The notes beneath the pieces were generated by a model, which saw nothing but the letters and a program-made list of their open reading frames with translations, made no database searches and was not told the DNA's origin. The translations under genes were made by a program, and so were the position numbers. From Falciphora oryzae (Eukaryota > Ascomycota > Sordariomycetes > Magnaporthales > Magnaporthaceae), in NCBI GenBank assembly GCA_000733355.1, contig JNVV01000003.1, positions 2,474,177-2,538,176 on the forward strand: 64,000 nt of DNA. The letters run 5' to 3'. Shown here one piece after another: positions 11,167-23,603 of the stretch (position 1 is its first letter; the number at the start of each line of letters is the position of its first letter).

Positions 11167-14100
11167 GAGACGGGGGACCCATCTGTGTGGTCTGTGGTGA
11201 TGTGTTTCGCCGGCAACGACACAGGACAAGGCCAGGCTCATTCAATATTCTCGTGTTGGCCTCGCTGAGGCAGCCCTGAAGATGCAGCCGTCGGGCGCCC
11301 CGACCGCGACCCGAAAGGTCACGCAACGGGTGGGATATTGGCCTTACTTTATGTTCATACCGGCTTCGGCAGATATAATATCATTTGCTCGTTGGAGGCA
11401 CCTCTTCTGGGAATGGGTATGGGACGGCGTATGCACGGTGGAGCGTGCGCACGCACACACAGACGCACACCTTTCTCGGCGCCGATGCCTACCTGGAGCT
11501 CCTGCTCCCCACGCCATTGAGACAGGCCAATTGCCTTCAGCGGTCACCGCACAAGCCCCAGGCTTGGAAAAGGAAAAAAAAAAAAAAAAAAAGGTGGTCA
11601 ATGACAGCTAGGGGGTGTGCGGGTGGTCACGACTTTGGGCCCGACAAGCACCGTCGCATCTTATGTGGGGCAATCGCCTTCTGAGGCTCTTCAGCATCAT
11701 GCGAGCGGCACAGCGGGAGATCCCTCTCTCGTTTTTTTTTTTTTTGTTGGACTTTCCCTGCTCAAGCTCATCTGTTAACAGAAGGGACGGGGACGGGATG
11801 AGGCGGAGAAAACGGTGCATAAAACGAGGTTGGTCAGAAGAGAAGAAGGCAAAACCAAAAAGAAAAGAAATGGAACACTTCGAGAAAAGATGAACTTGAC
11901 ACATTATGCATCTCTTGAGGCACTCGCAAGGGTCACGTATCTTGAAGAAAACGAAGAAAAGGGAGAAAAAAAAAAAAGAACAGATCCAAAAACAAACGAT
12001 GAACAAAACAATAACGCTGGACGTTTACAAGGCCCACGACTCACCAATGCTGACGTTACCGTTACATCCCTATCTGGCGGTGGTCCGTGAACTGATGCTT
12101 TTTTGATTTCGAAGAAATCGGACCGTGTCGCGGACCCCTAACAGCCAAAGCTTGGAGCAATTTGGCCATGTGCTCGAGTGTCATTTCTCCGCTCCTGGTG
12201 TGACATGGCGCGATGCGACTTGGACCAAGTGACATTCAGGTTACGGCTCGGTTCGGGGTGGACGGTTGGTCCTAGCTTCTGGCAAGTCCCCATGTTCCTC
12301 AACACGCACGCCACACCCAAGCCCTGAGCAGGCAGGCCAAAAGGCCAAGTCCAGACCGTCGGCTTGCAGCTTGGGGTGATGGTGGCGGCTACCAAGCCCG
12401 GCTTTCTGGCCGTCAAGGGCCGACGCAGCAACCTAACCCAGCGGCCTCCGGCTGCGGCGATTGGAAGAGGCACACAACTTTATCGCCATAGGACCGGCCC
12501 TTTTCTTTTCTTTTTTGGTCTCCCCTCCCTCCGAGTCCTTTTCCCCGTCCCGCCCCGCCCAAATTGCACAGCGACATATGCGCATTTCCAAAAGCGGCAC
12601 GGGGCGGGACAGCAATTGACTACGGCAGCTCGCTAGAAACGGAAAGAGGGCGGACCCGCACATTTTAGCTCGAGTGGGCTCAATCAATCTGAGGATAGAG
12701 TGCCGATTGGCGCTTGGCCAACGAGAAAAGAAAAACCAAAAGAAAAAAATAAAAAAAAAACTACAGAAAAAAATAAAATGATACCTTGTGCTCTTCGGCA
12801 TCTCTGGGCGGACGAACGATCACCTGCGGTGTAATATTTGCAGCTTTGGGAAAGAAATGGGGCGGGGTTCGTTCTCCAAATGTAACCCTGGGGGATTGCG
12901 ATGCTCAACATGTTGAGTCGAGATTTTCCGCCGGCAGATCAGGCGACCCAGCCCTTGTTCATTACCCAGAGGTAGGTTGGTTGGTAGCCACAGAGACAAA
13001 AGAAGCAGAAAGAGGTCAACGCCAGAAAGCGACAGCCTCCATGCTCTGCGGCGGGCGTCGAACTCTCGGCGTATTCGCGGCGACGACTAGGGCAAATCAT
13101 CTCTGTCAATGGAGGTTGGGCACGGCCGCCAAGCGGATTGGACGCTCGCTGCAGATCCTACACAATATTGGCCGGCAATACCTTTTTTTTTTTTTTTTGG
13201 GACGGCCTGTGTTGGTCGGATTGGGGACTTTGATGTTGTGTTGCAATCTGCAATCACCAACTCCGCAGGTTGGGCCGGTGGCGCCCGGTGCTAGCGAGAC
13301 GGCATCGTATAGTGCGCTGGAATCCATGCAGACTATGCGCGAGGCTGCATGCCGCTAGCGAACATGTGGCCATGACCTTTTTATTTTATTTATTTATTTT
13401 TTCAATGTCCTCCTTTGCCCGCCTGGGATGGTCCCGATCTGACCTCTGGGGGTGAAGCTAAGCTACCACCTAAGCTTAAAAACTTCAGCCTCCCCGAAAG
13501 GGGAGCTCTGCCGAGATCTTCGTCGGGGCTTTACGATATTCGTCAATAAAAATAAAAAAATAAAAAACACTTGACTACTTCTGCAGCTGCCATTGTACCA
13601 AGCCAGAAGTCTTACTAGGCCGGGCCTAGGGGACAGAACGCTCGCATTTTGACAGCATGAAAAGGGCCGGGGAGGCTGCCGGGTGGGTAATGGTTCGCTC
13701 TGCTCATTACGCCGGACTGTCAATAAAACCCGTGCACGCAGTAGTTTCGGCAACCTGCCCCGGCCTCGCCTCGCCTGGAGACACCGTAGATGGCAGATGG
13801 CGGATGGACGTGGATGTGGAGATAGCGTGGTGGGTTTTATCTTTTTTTTTTCTCCTTCCTTTTCTCCTTCTCTCCGCTTCGCCTTTCCCCTATTTTCCCT
13901 AGCCATCATCAAACTGCACACGTAGTAAGCGCTGGAAGGGCTCCTCCATCTGGGCGGGCTTGACTGAACTTGAACTGCCTATTCCAGACATCACAACTCA
14001 CATAACATGCCTGGCTTCATCGAGGTGTCAACCCACCGTACACCCCGCACACCACACTTGGACCCTCCTCCCCGCCCCCTTTCCTATAATGGACCAATAT

Positions 14101-15200
14101 TGAACGGCAAGCATAAGGTGCTCTCTTTTCTAGCCAGCAATTTTTACCACTTCAGGGTGTGACAGCTTGGCTCTCCAACCGCGGGACAGGGCACACCCCC
14201 GCTCATAGGTCAGCCTCTTGGGGGCCCCCGAGGCGTGGTTCCAGAGTTGACGGATGGCGCGTTAGGGTTGGTGGCAGGCGGGCGGTGCGACCGTCCGAAG
14301 TCCATTGGTGGCCCAGCGGCGGCGGGTTTGACGCTAACCCGGGTGCTGGAGGGGCTAGGTTGGGTATTGCGTGGAATCTCCCGCCTGTCAGCCAGGCACG
14401 GTGACGTTGTGTGTGGCTTTTGCCCGGACTCGAGCCAAGTCGTCTTGGCCGTCCATGTATCAGCACGGGCAGCAGTAGCTCGGCGGGTTGGCAGGCGGGA
14501 GTTTACGACGGCCATGCATTTGATCGCATCGCCTATAGATGACTAGACAGTTGCAACACGAGGTTCGTACATGCGAACCCGCCCGCAGGATGCATCATTT
14601 CTTGTTTAGTGCGCAATTCCAATGCGTGCGTTGGGAAAGGCCATTCGCTCACAAGAAGCACCACGGCATGCGCCTTTCTCCGATGGGACCCCTGCTGCGG
14701 GCAACTCTGCCACCCCAAGCCAAGCCTGGCAGGCAGGTACAAAGTACACGGTACAGCCCAGGCACAGACACACATGGATACTCGGGGAGGCAGCCTAGAC
14801 CGTGCTCGGTAGGTGAGCCTGCCCGCGCCGCACACACACACACTCTGGGCAGTGATGAGCTGATGGATGCCAATCTCTCAATCGAGGTGCAAGGCTGGAG
14901 CCGAGATCTGTCGCGGGAGCATGGAAGGAGCAACTGCACATCACCGGCATTACGAACCAAGGATGGGACGAACCACACCTGGTCTGTAGCAGGCCGCCCC
15001 CCCAAGACGGCTTTCCGACTCCAACATGCCTCTTTTTTTTTTTTTTTCCGGCCATCTTCTCCCCTCACACCCTCCGTTTTTTTGACACTCGTGGCGTCGA
15101 TTCTTGTGATTCTCGTCCTAGGCATTCTGGTGCCGGCCGATCTTCAATCCCCCGAAACGGGTCAATCTCATCCTGCCACCCGTCTGATCTTTTTAATCTT

Positions 15201-18151
15201 TTGATGTGCATGTGCACGAGAAATCCCCGTGCCTGTCGGCTAAGTCATACCCACCATTGACTCCTATGATGGTAAGAAAAAAAAAAAGGTTAACCGTGCT
15301 CGTCTAGTGCTGGGGAAAACGATCGCGGTCGAGTGCGGAGGGTGTGGGTTTCGATGGGAGGAAAGAGGGAGCCAGTGGATCGTGCCTGCCTGTCTACCGT
15401 CAGCGCGTTGGGCCTGCCGGAGTGCACGCCCAATCGCAAAGCTCTGCTGGCCTGCCGCAGCCGTGCTCGAACAGGCAAAAAAAAGTGAATCCACCAAACC
15501 TCGCAGGGGCCGACCCAGCAGCTTTGCATTTTCCAGTTCGCACGCAACGACAAGGCGCGACACCCTCGCCCCCCCCGTAGCTTCCGACCGACTTTAGGCG
15601 ATTCCCTGTATGGATGGACAATGCAATTGTTGGCTGTGTCTCGCTTCCTGGCGTCATTTGTTCCCAGATCCCTTTGCTCTGTCGGCACGCCGGCCGGCGG
15701 GGGGCCTGGAACGAGGCCCCTGGTGCTGCCAGGAACCCGAGCGATGGCTGGCATCGGAGCATATCGCTCTGCTCAAGGTGACACTCGGGCGATGATGGGA
15801 GGGAGCCGGGGGGTTCGCTCGATTCACTGCTACTTCACCGTCGCTTTCTCTCCGCGTCGCCCCCAGGCCTTCGGTTAGGCAGGTTGGCGGCCTGGGCTGG
15901 CCTGCCATTTGCCTGCCCTGCACATGGCTTGGGTTCATGCTTGCTTCTGCTTGCCTGCCCGTGGCCACTCGCGGCGTCAGCGTGTGCTTTGCTCCATGCT
16001 AGGTTGCTTGCTGCTGCGTGCTTGCTGGCCGCCATGTCCACTCATTGAGCATATCCCACCACCACCACCACCTTTTCGCCCGCTGCAGACACGCTCACAC
16101 ACGCACACTCGCGCACACACCTCACCCACCATCACGTCCGTCTACATCCCTCCCTCACTGATCACTTCTTGCGCGTTGAAACCCGCCGGAGAATTCTCAC
16201 GATCCATAATAAATCGAGTCCTTCTGAGACCATCCGGCCCGCTAAAAACTCCTTCCAATTAACGGAGCGATCCTCGGATGATCCTGCCCTTGTGCTTGTC
16301 CCTTGATTTTCTTCTTTTTTTTTTTCTTCTCGTCCCCATATCCTCGTGCTTTTTTTGTGCCCTCCCCTCTAGTCTCCTCCTGCTCCCACCCGAGAGCCCC
16401 CCTGTCGTGTCTGGGACTCTGGGACTCGGGGACGGACTGGGCTGGGACTGGGATGTGGATGGTGTCGGGACATGGCTCTCATTGCTCCATCAAAACTGGT
16501 CGTCTGGCCCCGTTGCAGAATGCGGGTTTTCCTGGCTCCGTTTTGGCGGGCTCCCTGGGCTGGGTCCTCCCACCCCCAGCGTGTGTGGCAGGGTTGACAT
16601 GGGCCACCTCTGCTTGCTCGCACAGGGATGGGAGCCCGCTGCCACCTGGCGCAGCAGTCTATCGGCACCCTTGACAAGCAGCCCAGCGCCCACCCCATGA
16701 GAACGGCGCCCAGGGCCCCGGCTTGGGGCGGTCCACCACTACCACCGGCTGGCGGCGCACACCCCCCCCTCCTTCTCCAAGCTGTCCCAGGATCACTACG
16801 AACCTGGGAACCCTTGTTACCATCTCAATCCACCCAGCGAACCTTTAAGTTGCACAAAAGCCCCCCCCTTGGAGCCCGTCGACGAGGTCCAGCCACACCT
16901 TCAACTGCTCAGTCTCTTTGCCCTAGGGAGCTTGCCGTTCGTTTAGTCTGCTTCGACAGACAGACAACGCCTCTTTGTCCATTGTCTTTCTTCCTTGCCA
17001 CTTATTCTGTACGCACCACCCCACGAGGGCCAGCGTGACAGCTAGCAAGCTACTGCCGCCATACCCGCCCAAAGACCACGACGGACACCCACTGAGAGAG
17101 TAGAGACGGAGAGTGACCAGGGACGACGACGAAGAAGCAAAGCAAGCGAACGGCGACGTCTGGGACAGGAACAACAGACGCCGGGGATACGGACAGCACC
17201 GCCAGAAGAGACCGGATCGGCGACTTGCCGGGCTGGCCACCCTGTCACCGGCGCACTGTCTTGGGTGTAAACAGGCCGAATCATTCATTGGCCCCTCTTC
17301 CGCCATCCTCCTTCACGGTTCGTGCTCCTCGCCGAGCACAAGCACGAGTTTCTCGGCTAGCCTGCAGGGCCCCGACGAGCGTTACCCACACCGCAGCCGG
17401 TGACCCACGAGCATCGCCGCATGCAGTATCACCAAGGCGCCAAAGGCCACTGACCCAGTCCTACGCTACAGGCGGAATCTCGTCCGACTCTGCTGCCCGA
17501 TCGTGTCTGTACCTTGCTCAACTTCAAGGTACCTCCCCGACCACTCCTCGGCCCCCGTGTCCGAGTCCCGCCTCCGTCGACGAGAGGTGTCTGGACGTGA
17601 ACTGAGACGTGGACAGCACCGAGGACTAACTCCAGCCCAACGCACCGTGCCCTAGCTTCCGTCCAGGGGGTGGCCGAACCAAAGGTCTTTCTTTTTTCTT
17701 AGCCCCGCGCACCTCGAACCGACACCTCGTCTTTCTTGCTCCAGCCCTTCATAGCTTGCCGGCTCCGAACTCGTACTCCAGCCGCAAAAGGGTCTCTTTG
17801 TCCGTCTCAGCAACCAGTAGCAGGTGGCGCGCGGAAACAACTGCAACCCTCCTCGTTCGCTTCGATTCGTCAGTCCTTACCGGCTCAACAGAGAAGAAAC
17901 CAAATGCAACAGCAACTTATGGAATCATAAGTCGCACGAAGGAACCAACGGACAGTCCATCTACCAAAACCCATCTCCTGACGAAGAGAATGTGTCTATG
18001 ACGAGAAGGTCCAGCTTTGGTTCCTCTTTCAATACCCCGCGGCTTGCGAGTTGGCTCATAGCCCCGGGTAGGACGTCACGCGTGGCGTAGTGTGGGCCTC
18101 AAGGCCTCGACCCTGCCTGGCATCACGACCTGGCTTGTCCGATCACCCTCC
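15201..18151 (+). promoter_or_regulatory. Probable promoter and long leader of the Zn2Cys6-PAS gene
   Basis: The 3 kb before the transcription factor start have the texture of a fungal promoter and leader: CT-rich and CA-rich tracts (about 16075-16135), a CCA repeat near 16050-16072, and many short upstream ATGs on the plus strand, including one at 17998. No coding exon with family similarity was found, so this is inference from position and composition. A further 5' coding exon cannot be excluded, since the reading frame is open upstream of the chosen ATG to about 18062. Confidence 0.4.
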
Positions 18152-20138
18152 ATGCAGACTTTAAGCCGCCACTCCGAGACTTCGTACCTCCCGCTTGGTC
18201 TCCGACGAGGTTTTCCCGATCCACTGGCCCTGCCATCTTTTGACCTAATACAGGCCAACTCTGAGGCCTTCAGTGCCGCTCCGCCGAGGGCGTACCCGTC
18301 TCCGCCCATGTCGGGGTCTCCGCCGCTGCCTCCGAAAGCAAGCCTAGGGGTCGACGACCGGGGCCAGGGTATCTATCACACGACCGGCCAGGATGCCCAT
18401 CGTGGCACCTCGGCAACCCACGGAGACTTCAGACTGCAGCAGGTGGGAATCCCACAACCACAAGCACGCGCCCCGCCGCAGGGTCCTGCCCCGATGAGGC
18501 CGTTTCCGCCAGACTCGCTGGAGCGAGTCCCGTATGGCTATCCCCGACCAACCGACAGCCTTCACCACCGGCCGCCGCCATTCCAGCCGCAGCCTGCGAG
18601 CCATCATATGATGCCTCACCACCATCACCCCTATTCCCCACACCATGTCCCTGGCCACGAACCGGGTCCAGCACCGAGTATGGTGGGGCCTCCGGGGCCC
18701 TACTCGTTGCCTCCGCGTCCCCCGACGCAAGAAGGCCAGCCGTATACCTCCCCGAAGACGCAAAGAAAAACCAAGGGACATGTGGCGTCGGCGTGTGTGC
18801 CTTGCAAAAAGGCACACCTCCGATGTGACGGTACGTCTCGAACCCCCTGATTTCCCGCACTCGCAGGCTATAATGAGCTTAAAAAACAAAGTCTGACTTC
18901 TCCTTTCAGCCCAGAGACCTTGCTCAAGGTGCATAAGTAATGGCAAGGAAGACTCGTGTATAGACGTTCAACATAAGAAGCGTGGGCGACCACGGCTTCG
19001 GGACGATAGGGAATTGCGCTATGACGTACCGGGTAGGGCAGGGCAGTCGCAGGAGGGAGGGCTGAGGAGGCCACTCTCGCTCTTCTCGCAGCCGCCCTCC
19101 ATGGGCGTTCCCAGTTACGACGACTCACTGCGCAGATCTCAGTCCTATCGGGTCCTCAAGTCTCAACCCTCCGAGGGCGTCGCGTCGAGGTTCTTGGAGC
19201 GCGGATCGCCTGCCGACGTCAACATTTACCCGGCCCCTCTGTCCATTGCCACAAGGCCGCCCGAGGCGGCCGCGTTCCTGACAATGGACTTTGCGATTGC
19301 CAAGACGTCTGCCACCTTCTCCGAAGCGCTTGGCCGCCACGCAAAGGGCATGAGGCTCGCCGAAGTGGTAGTTCCCGGCGACCAAGAGCGTGTGGCTAAT
19401 CTCCAGAACATGGTCCACGACGAGCAGTCGAGGAAGGAGCCCAACTACCTGCCACCGATATTCGGCAAGGAAGAGGAGGAGAGGGTGATTCTCGGACTCG
19501 GGTTCAGTCAGGAGGAGATGTCGAGGTTTAACTTGGACCGGCAGGAGTACCTATCCTTCTCCGGACCGGACGGGCAAGCGAGGCCATATCCCGTCCGCGT
19601 GGGGCTCGCAAAGCAGGACTCGATATACTTCGTCGTGCTCCAGCTTGCCTTGGCCCCACGACCCCATGGACACCTAACGCCCTCGCCGCACTCGAGGGAC
19701 CCACGAGATATGCCGTACCCGTACCAGGCTGCCCCTCAGCTTTATGCGCCCCAGCCAACACCAGTCTCTGCAACGTTTGACCCGGGGAGGCCGAGGCTGG
19801 GCAGCGACGCCAGTGTCTATGGCATGAGGCAACAGGGGGCACAGCAGATGATGCCAGGTCTCAGCCCTGGCCTGCCGTCGGCTTACGCTGCCTCCCCCAG
19901 CCGACCGGAATATTCTCCCAGCTCGGCATACCAGATTCCCCGAAGCGAGCTGCCGCCGTCGAGCCGACCAGTTCCTCCACCACAGCAACCGTACCAGCTG
20001 CCTCCGATCCGAAGTCAGCAATCTCGGGGGTTGGGGCCCCCAGCGGAATCGCCGTCGTCGTGGTCGCGGGATGAGCGAAGAGTGAACATTGGCGGCCTGA
20101 TCGACAAGCCGGATCTTTTCGCCAAGAAACCACAGTAA
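18152..20138 (+). CDS. Zn2Cys6 transcription factor with PAS-like domain
   Basis: A fungal binuclear zinc-cluster regulator, presumably nuclear. Exons are 18152-18830 and 18910-20138 (635 aa); the intron has donor GTACGT, acceptor TTTCAG, and splits the zinc cluster. The joined cluster starts CVPCKKAHLRC and continues RPCSRC with a last Cys at about residue 243, giving C-X2-C-X6-C-X5-C-X2-C-X8-C from residue 215. A basic KKRGRPRLR follows directly. Residues 1-210 are Pro/His/Gln-rich. A PAS-like region spans roughly residues 350-475 (from TMDFAIAKTS to YFVVLQL). The C-terminus is again Pro/Ser-rich. The order cluster then PAS, and the AHxxC...RPCxRC pattern, recall the AcuK/AcuM/Ert1 gluconeogenesis regulators, but orthology is not claimed. 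The start is the first in-frame ATG. The gene stands alone, with a very long upstream region. Confidence 0.85.
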
Positions 20139-21311
20139 TGAAGAAAAACAGCAGACAGGCGCCTCGCGGGCCAAGGCGATGTGGCCGGTGCTGATGGGCG
20201 AGCGGCGAGATCGCTTGCCTGCTTCACCGGTTGACTGCTTCTCGAGTCGACCCCTAACGAAACCGAGTGTCGACTATTTCTCTCCTTTTTTCTCCTCTTT
20301 TCCGTTTTGTTATTTTGTCCGGTCTCCGATACCCTCGCGACCATGATGTTGATACCACTGTGCGCGCGTGCGACGCATCCCGGTCTCTGTTTCTGAGCAA
20401 GCGTCGTCGATGACTTCTCCCCCCTGGACATCTGGCGTTCCTGCCCATAATCTCCGCTTTCGCACAACAGCGCCCAAGCCCTCGTGGCGTCGTGGAGATG
20501 CTTTCGAGGCTCCCCACATCCCAGGAAGGGCGCCTGTTTTCCATTCTCTCTTTCTTTGCTTCTCTCGCAGGATCGGCCGATCATACGGCACTTAAAGTCT
20601 TTTGTTGTAATGCTGCCTGTAATATATTTGATAATGTGGAGGCGGAGCTGGCTTATTTGGCGGAATCCGGATAACTGTTGAAGGATTTATAATCGAGAGA
20701 CCCAGGGGAACGTTTCCTTGTTTAGACAGTTGCCTGGGGGATATATCCATAGCCATCGCGATTGCACCTGCTTGTTCCCCCACTCAGCCTGGGAAGCCCC
20801 AGATCAAGTCTTCGGTGCGATGATGACGATGTGACGACAGGCATAGTGCGGCCTGGCGTGCGTGGTTCGGGGACATGGCTAGGACCGGGTGGTGCTCGGA
20901 GAGACGGTATCGAAGTCGATCGAACGTCCCAACAGGGCTCGGGCCGGCAAGGATCCAAAGGCGACGTTGATGGCAGCGAAAGGGCAGCGTTTCGCGGGGG
21001 ATAGCGCGCGTCCGTGCTAGACTTGTCGGGTTATCACGGGCAGGCCTGAGAGTGTGTCTGGTCTCGCTGCTGTGTTTCGTTTCAGAGGGGCCGTGTTATG
21101 GCTCCTGTCGACAAGTGGGAAACGGTACCCAAGGAATATTCCACGGATAGTCCAAACCACTTCCAAGTGAAGAAGATGACGGGAGGTGGCGGGAGAAGGA
21201 TGAAAGAAGGGGGGAAAAGAAGTCGTCCGGCCTGGGGAGGACGGTTTTCTGGTGTCATTACCTAAGCCCTGCCGGGCATGGTGCAGCGCAGCCAGCGCGC
21301 GTTCGGCGGTT

Positions 21312-21312
<1 letters not shown>

Positions 21313-21345
<33 letters not shown>
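21313..21345. repeat. T33 homopolymer
   Basis: Thirty-three consecutive T, the longest homopolymer in the window, in the gene-poor stretch downstream of the Zn2Cys6 gene. Confidence 0.95.
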
Positions 21346-23057
21346 CCCACGCATTATCCACACACAGGGGCGGATGGACATGGGCACAAACAAGCGCTGC
21401 ATGCGACCTGGTTGAAGTTAGGCTACCGCCCCCGGGTCCCTTGCTCCCGAACGGTGAACCGGGGATAAAAATGGGTGGTGGAAGGGGTGGCCGCGTGGTG
21501 GTCTGGGCACCCAACCAAAAGCACTCTGAGAGGAGGACAAGACGGGACGGAGAGAGGGAGCACAGCGTGGGAAGACCACGCGCTGGTGGAGAGAGGAGGA
21601 TGGGAGAAAACCAAGGAGGAAAAGAAAATTAAAGAATTAGGGAACCCTGCCCACCGGGTTGGTTACCCAAGTCGGGGTTTATTGCACGCGCCCTGCCTCG
21701 CTGCACACAACCTGTGCAGCACTGAAGGGCCACCAAGAAGAGCAGGTCGGCAGCTGGGCGGCCCAGCCGGCTTGCGTCGCGCCGCCGCCGCGTTGTGTGA
21801 GATTACAATTTCCGTCCGTCCCTTCTCTCCATCTTTATTTTATTTTAATTTTTGAACGCGCCTTGCATAGGTATATAACAGCAAGGGTTTTTCTACTAAG
21901 GAATGGAGAACGGGGCGTTATAACCACAAAGCTTGGCTCGGCAAAGACGGTCCATGCCCATGCCCACGGCAACACACAAAAATGCTACTTATAACGTCGG
22001 GTCTTAAGACGAGCGCTGTGCGCACTATCCAGGGGAAGACCCTGATGATGGCTGGGAAAACAGGATCACGGTACCTGACAAATGAAGGAGATAAATAAAC
22101 AAATCAAGAAATAAACGACGGCTTGGTTAGGGCTCGTCCCTCTCGGAGGGCCCTCCGTCACACGCTCCAATATGGGTTGTGGCCAATGCAACCCCAGCCG
22201 GGTGAAAGGTGGCAGCGACCCGGGCGGCGGAGGACGAAAGCTATGCGTCTTCCCGGGTTTATGAAAAGGACTTGGCCGGTATGGTAGGATGGGTGGCTCT
22301 GGTTGGTTCGTTGGTTTAGCTGCCCATCCTCCGCCTTTCCTGGTAGTGTCCCTGACGGGTGTGACGTCTTGCCGGGCCAAGGGGAAGGGGCACGATAGGA
22401 CGAGGTTTCGAGATCGGGCATCTCCAGTAACGGCCCAACTGGTTTTGTGTCATTTTTTTCCTGCTTCATCGACGTCTACATATAACTACCTAGGCACCTA
22501 CCATAGGTACTCAGAAGCTTGCACACAAAAAGTAAACCTAGCATAGATCCTAACAAACTACTTCCCAGCCCTGCACAAAACAAGAGTCGGCAAGGGATTG
22601 GACGGGAAGCGGGAGGGCCTCATCGGACACCATCCCTCCTCCATTCGGGTGGGAAAACGACCAAACAGACCGTCTGGATCGGGGAATTAATGGCCACGTG
22701 CAGGACGCCAATGCAAGAGCCGCAGCGGATCCCCAGAGTTTATTGTGCTTTTGTGGGTGGGCGGGCCCTGCTCACGGAAAAAAAGAGGGATGGAAGCAGG
22801 CGCCTGACTTGGGTTCGATCGCATGCTACCCAAATATTCCCCGACAGGCTGCTTTTTTTTTTTTTTTCTCCTTTGCTACGCTCGCTTCCCGGCTTGGCCT
22901 GACCTGTCGTTTGCGACTTTCTCCTAGTGTATGGCAGATGGAGAAGTTGTGCAACACACCACCGTCAATTCTCGCCTCTTTCGTCGCTCTCCTTTTTGTT
23001 GTTGTCCCCGGGCGTTCGATCCTCGGCCCAGAAAGTTGAACGATCCGCAGAGAAGAG

Positions 23058-23084
23058 AAAAAAAAAAAAAAAAAAAAAAAAAAA
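23058..23084. repeat. A27 homopolymer
   Basis: Twenty-seven consecutive A following a GAGAAGAGA purine tract, in non-coding sequence. Confidence 0.95.
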
Positions 23085-23603
23085 GGGACACGACATTTGG
23101 CAACCTTGCGGAAGTTATCTGCCGACTGATTGTGTCACGAAAATAAAAATCACACGGGGTCTCAAAGTTACAATGATTGCAAAGTCCATGGCTGTCTCAG
23201 CCGTGAAGGGATGGAAAGGAACCACAATCTATCCCATAAATCTCGCCCATCTCTAAAAAATTCCTATCGTGTCTAGGTATGTAACAAAAAAGCTGGTGAG
23301 AGTCGCTCAGAAAGTCTATCCTGCATAGGAGATCCCAAGATGAAGAGTGTTGCACAAGCTGATGAAATGTCACAAATGAGCCAGAAAAAACAAAGCAAAG
23401 AAAGGAAAAGACAGGCACCGACGACGTACTCTCATACACGGCCAAAGGGTTCTCAAGGGAGCTACCTCAGCCCACAAAATTCCAGCCAGCTTCCACCAGG
23501 TTCAAAACGAGGGCTTTGTTGAGATTCAGAAACGTCGAGCCATCCGCCGGAAACTCCACGATAGGTCAGCCAGGAGGCCATGAATCCCGACAGGAGAGTG
23601 TCG

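Larger units (their letters stand above)
9001..15200. other. Intergenic, no gene seen
   Basis: This continues the gene-poor stretch. It contains short simple repeats (an 8-bp unit repeated about 9035-9060, a 7-bp unit at 10232-10259, a GGGCT unit at 11146-11166, a TTTA-like tract at 13376-13402) and further homopolymers (A19 at 11574-11592, T16 at 13183-13198, T15 at 15033-15047). Open frames on both strands, such as 14539-15204 plus, have no recognisable protein features. No transposase, reverse transcriptase or terminal repeats were found. Confidence 0.65.
20139..23603. other. Intergenic, no gene seen
   Basis: This is the region downstream of the Zn2Cys6 gene and of the convergent small gene. 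It holds the longest homopolymer of the window (T33 at 21313-21345), T15 at 22853-22867 and A27 at 23058-23084, plus a TACCTAGG-type motif near 22486-22510. No frame shows protein features on either strand. Confidence 0.65.

Noticed and set aside
14539..15204. 221-codon plus-strand frame
   Set aside because: Reads through T15 as poly-Phe, no family features, no supporting splice structure.
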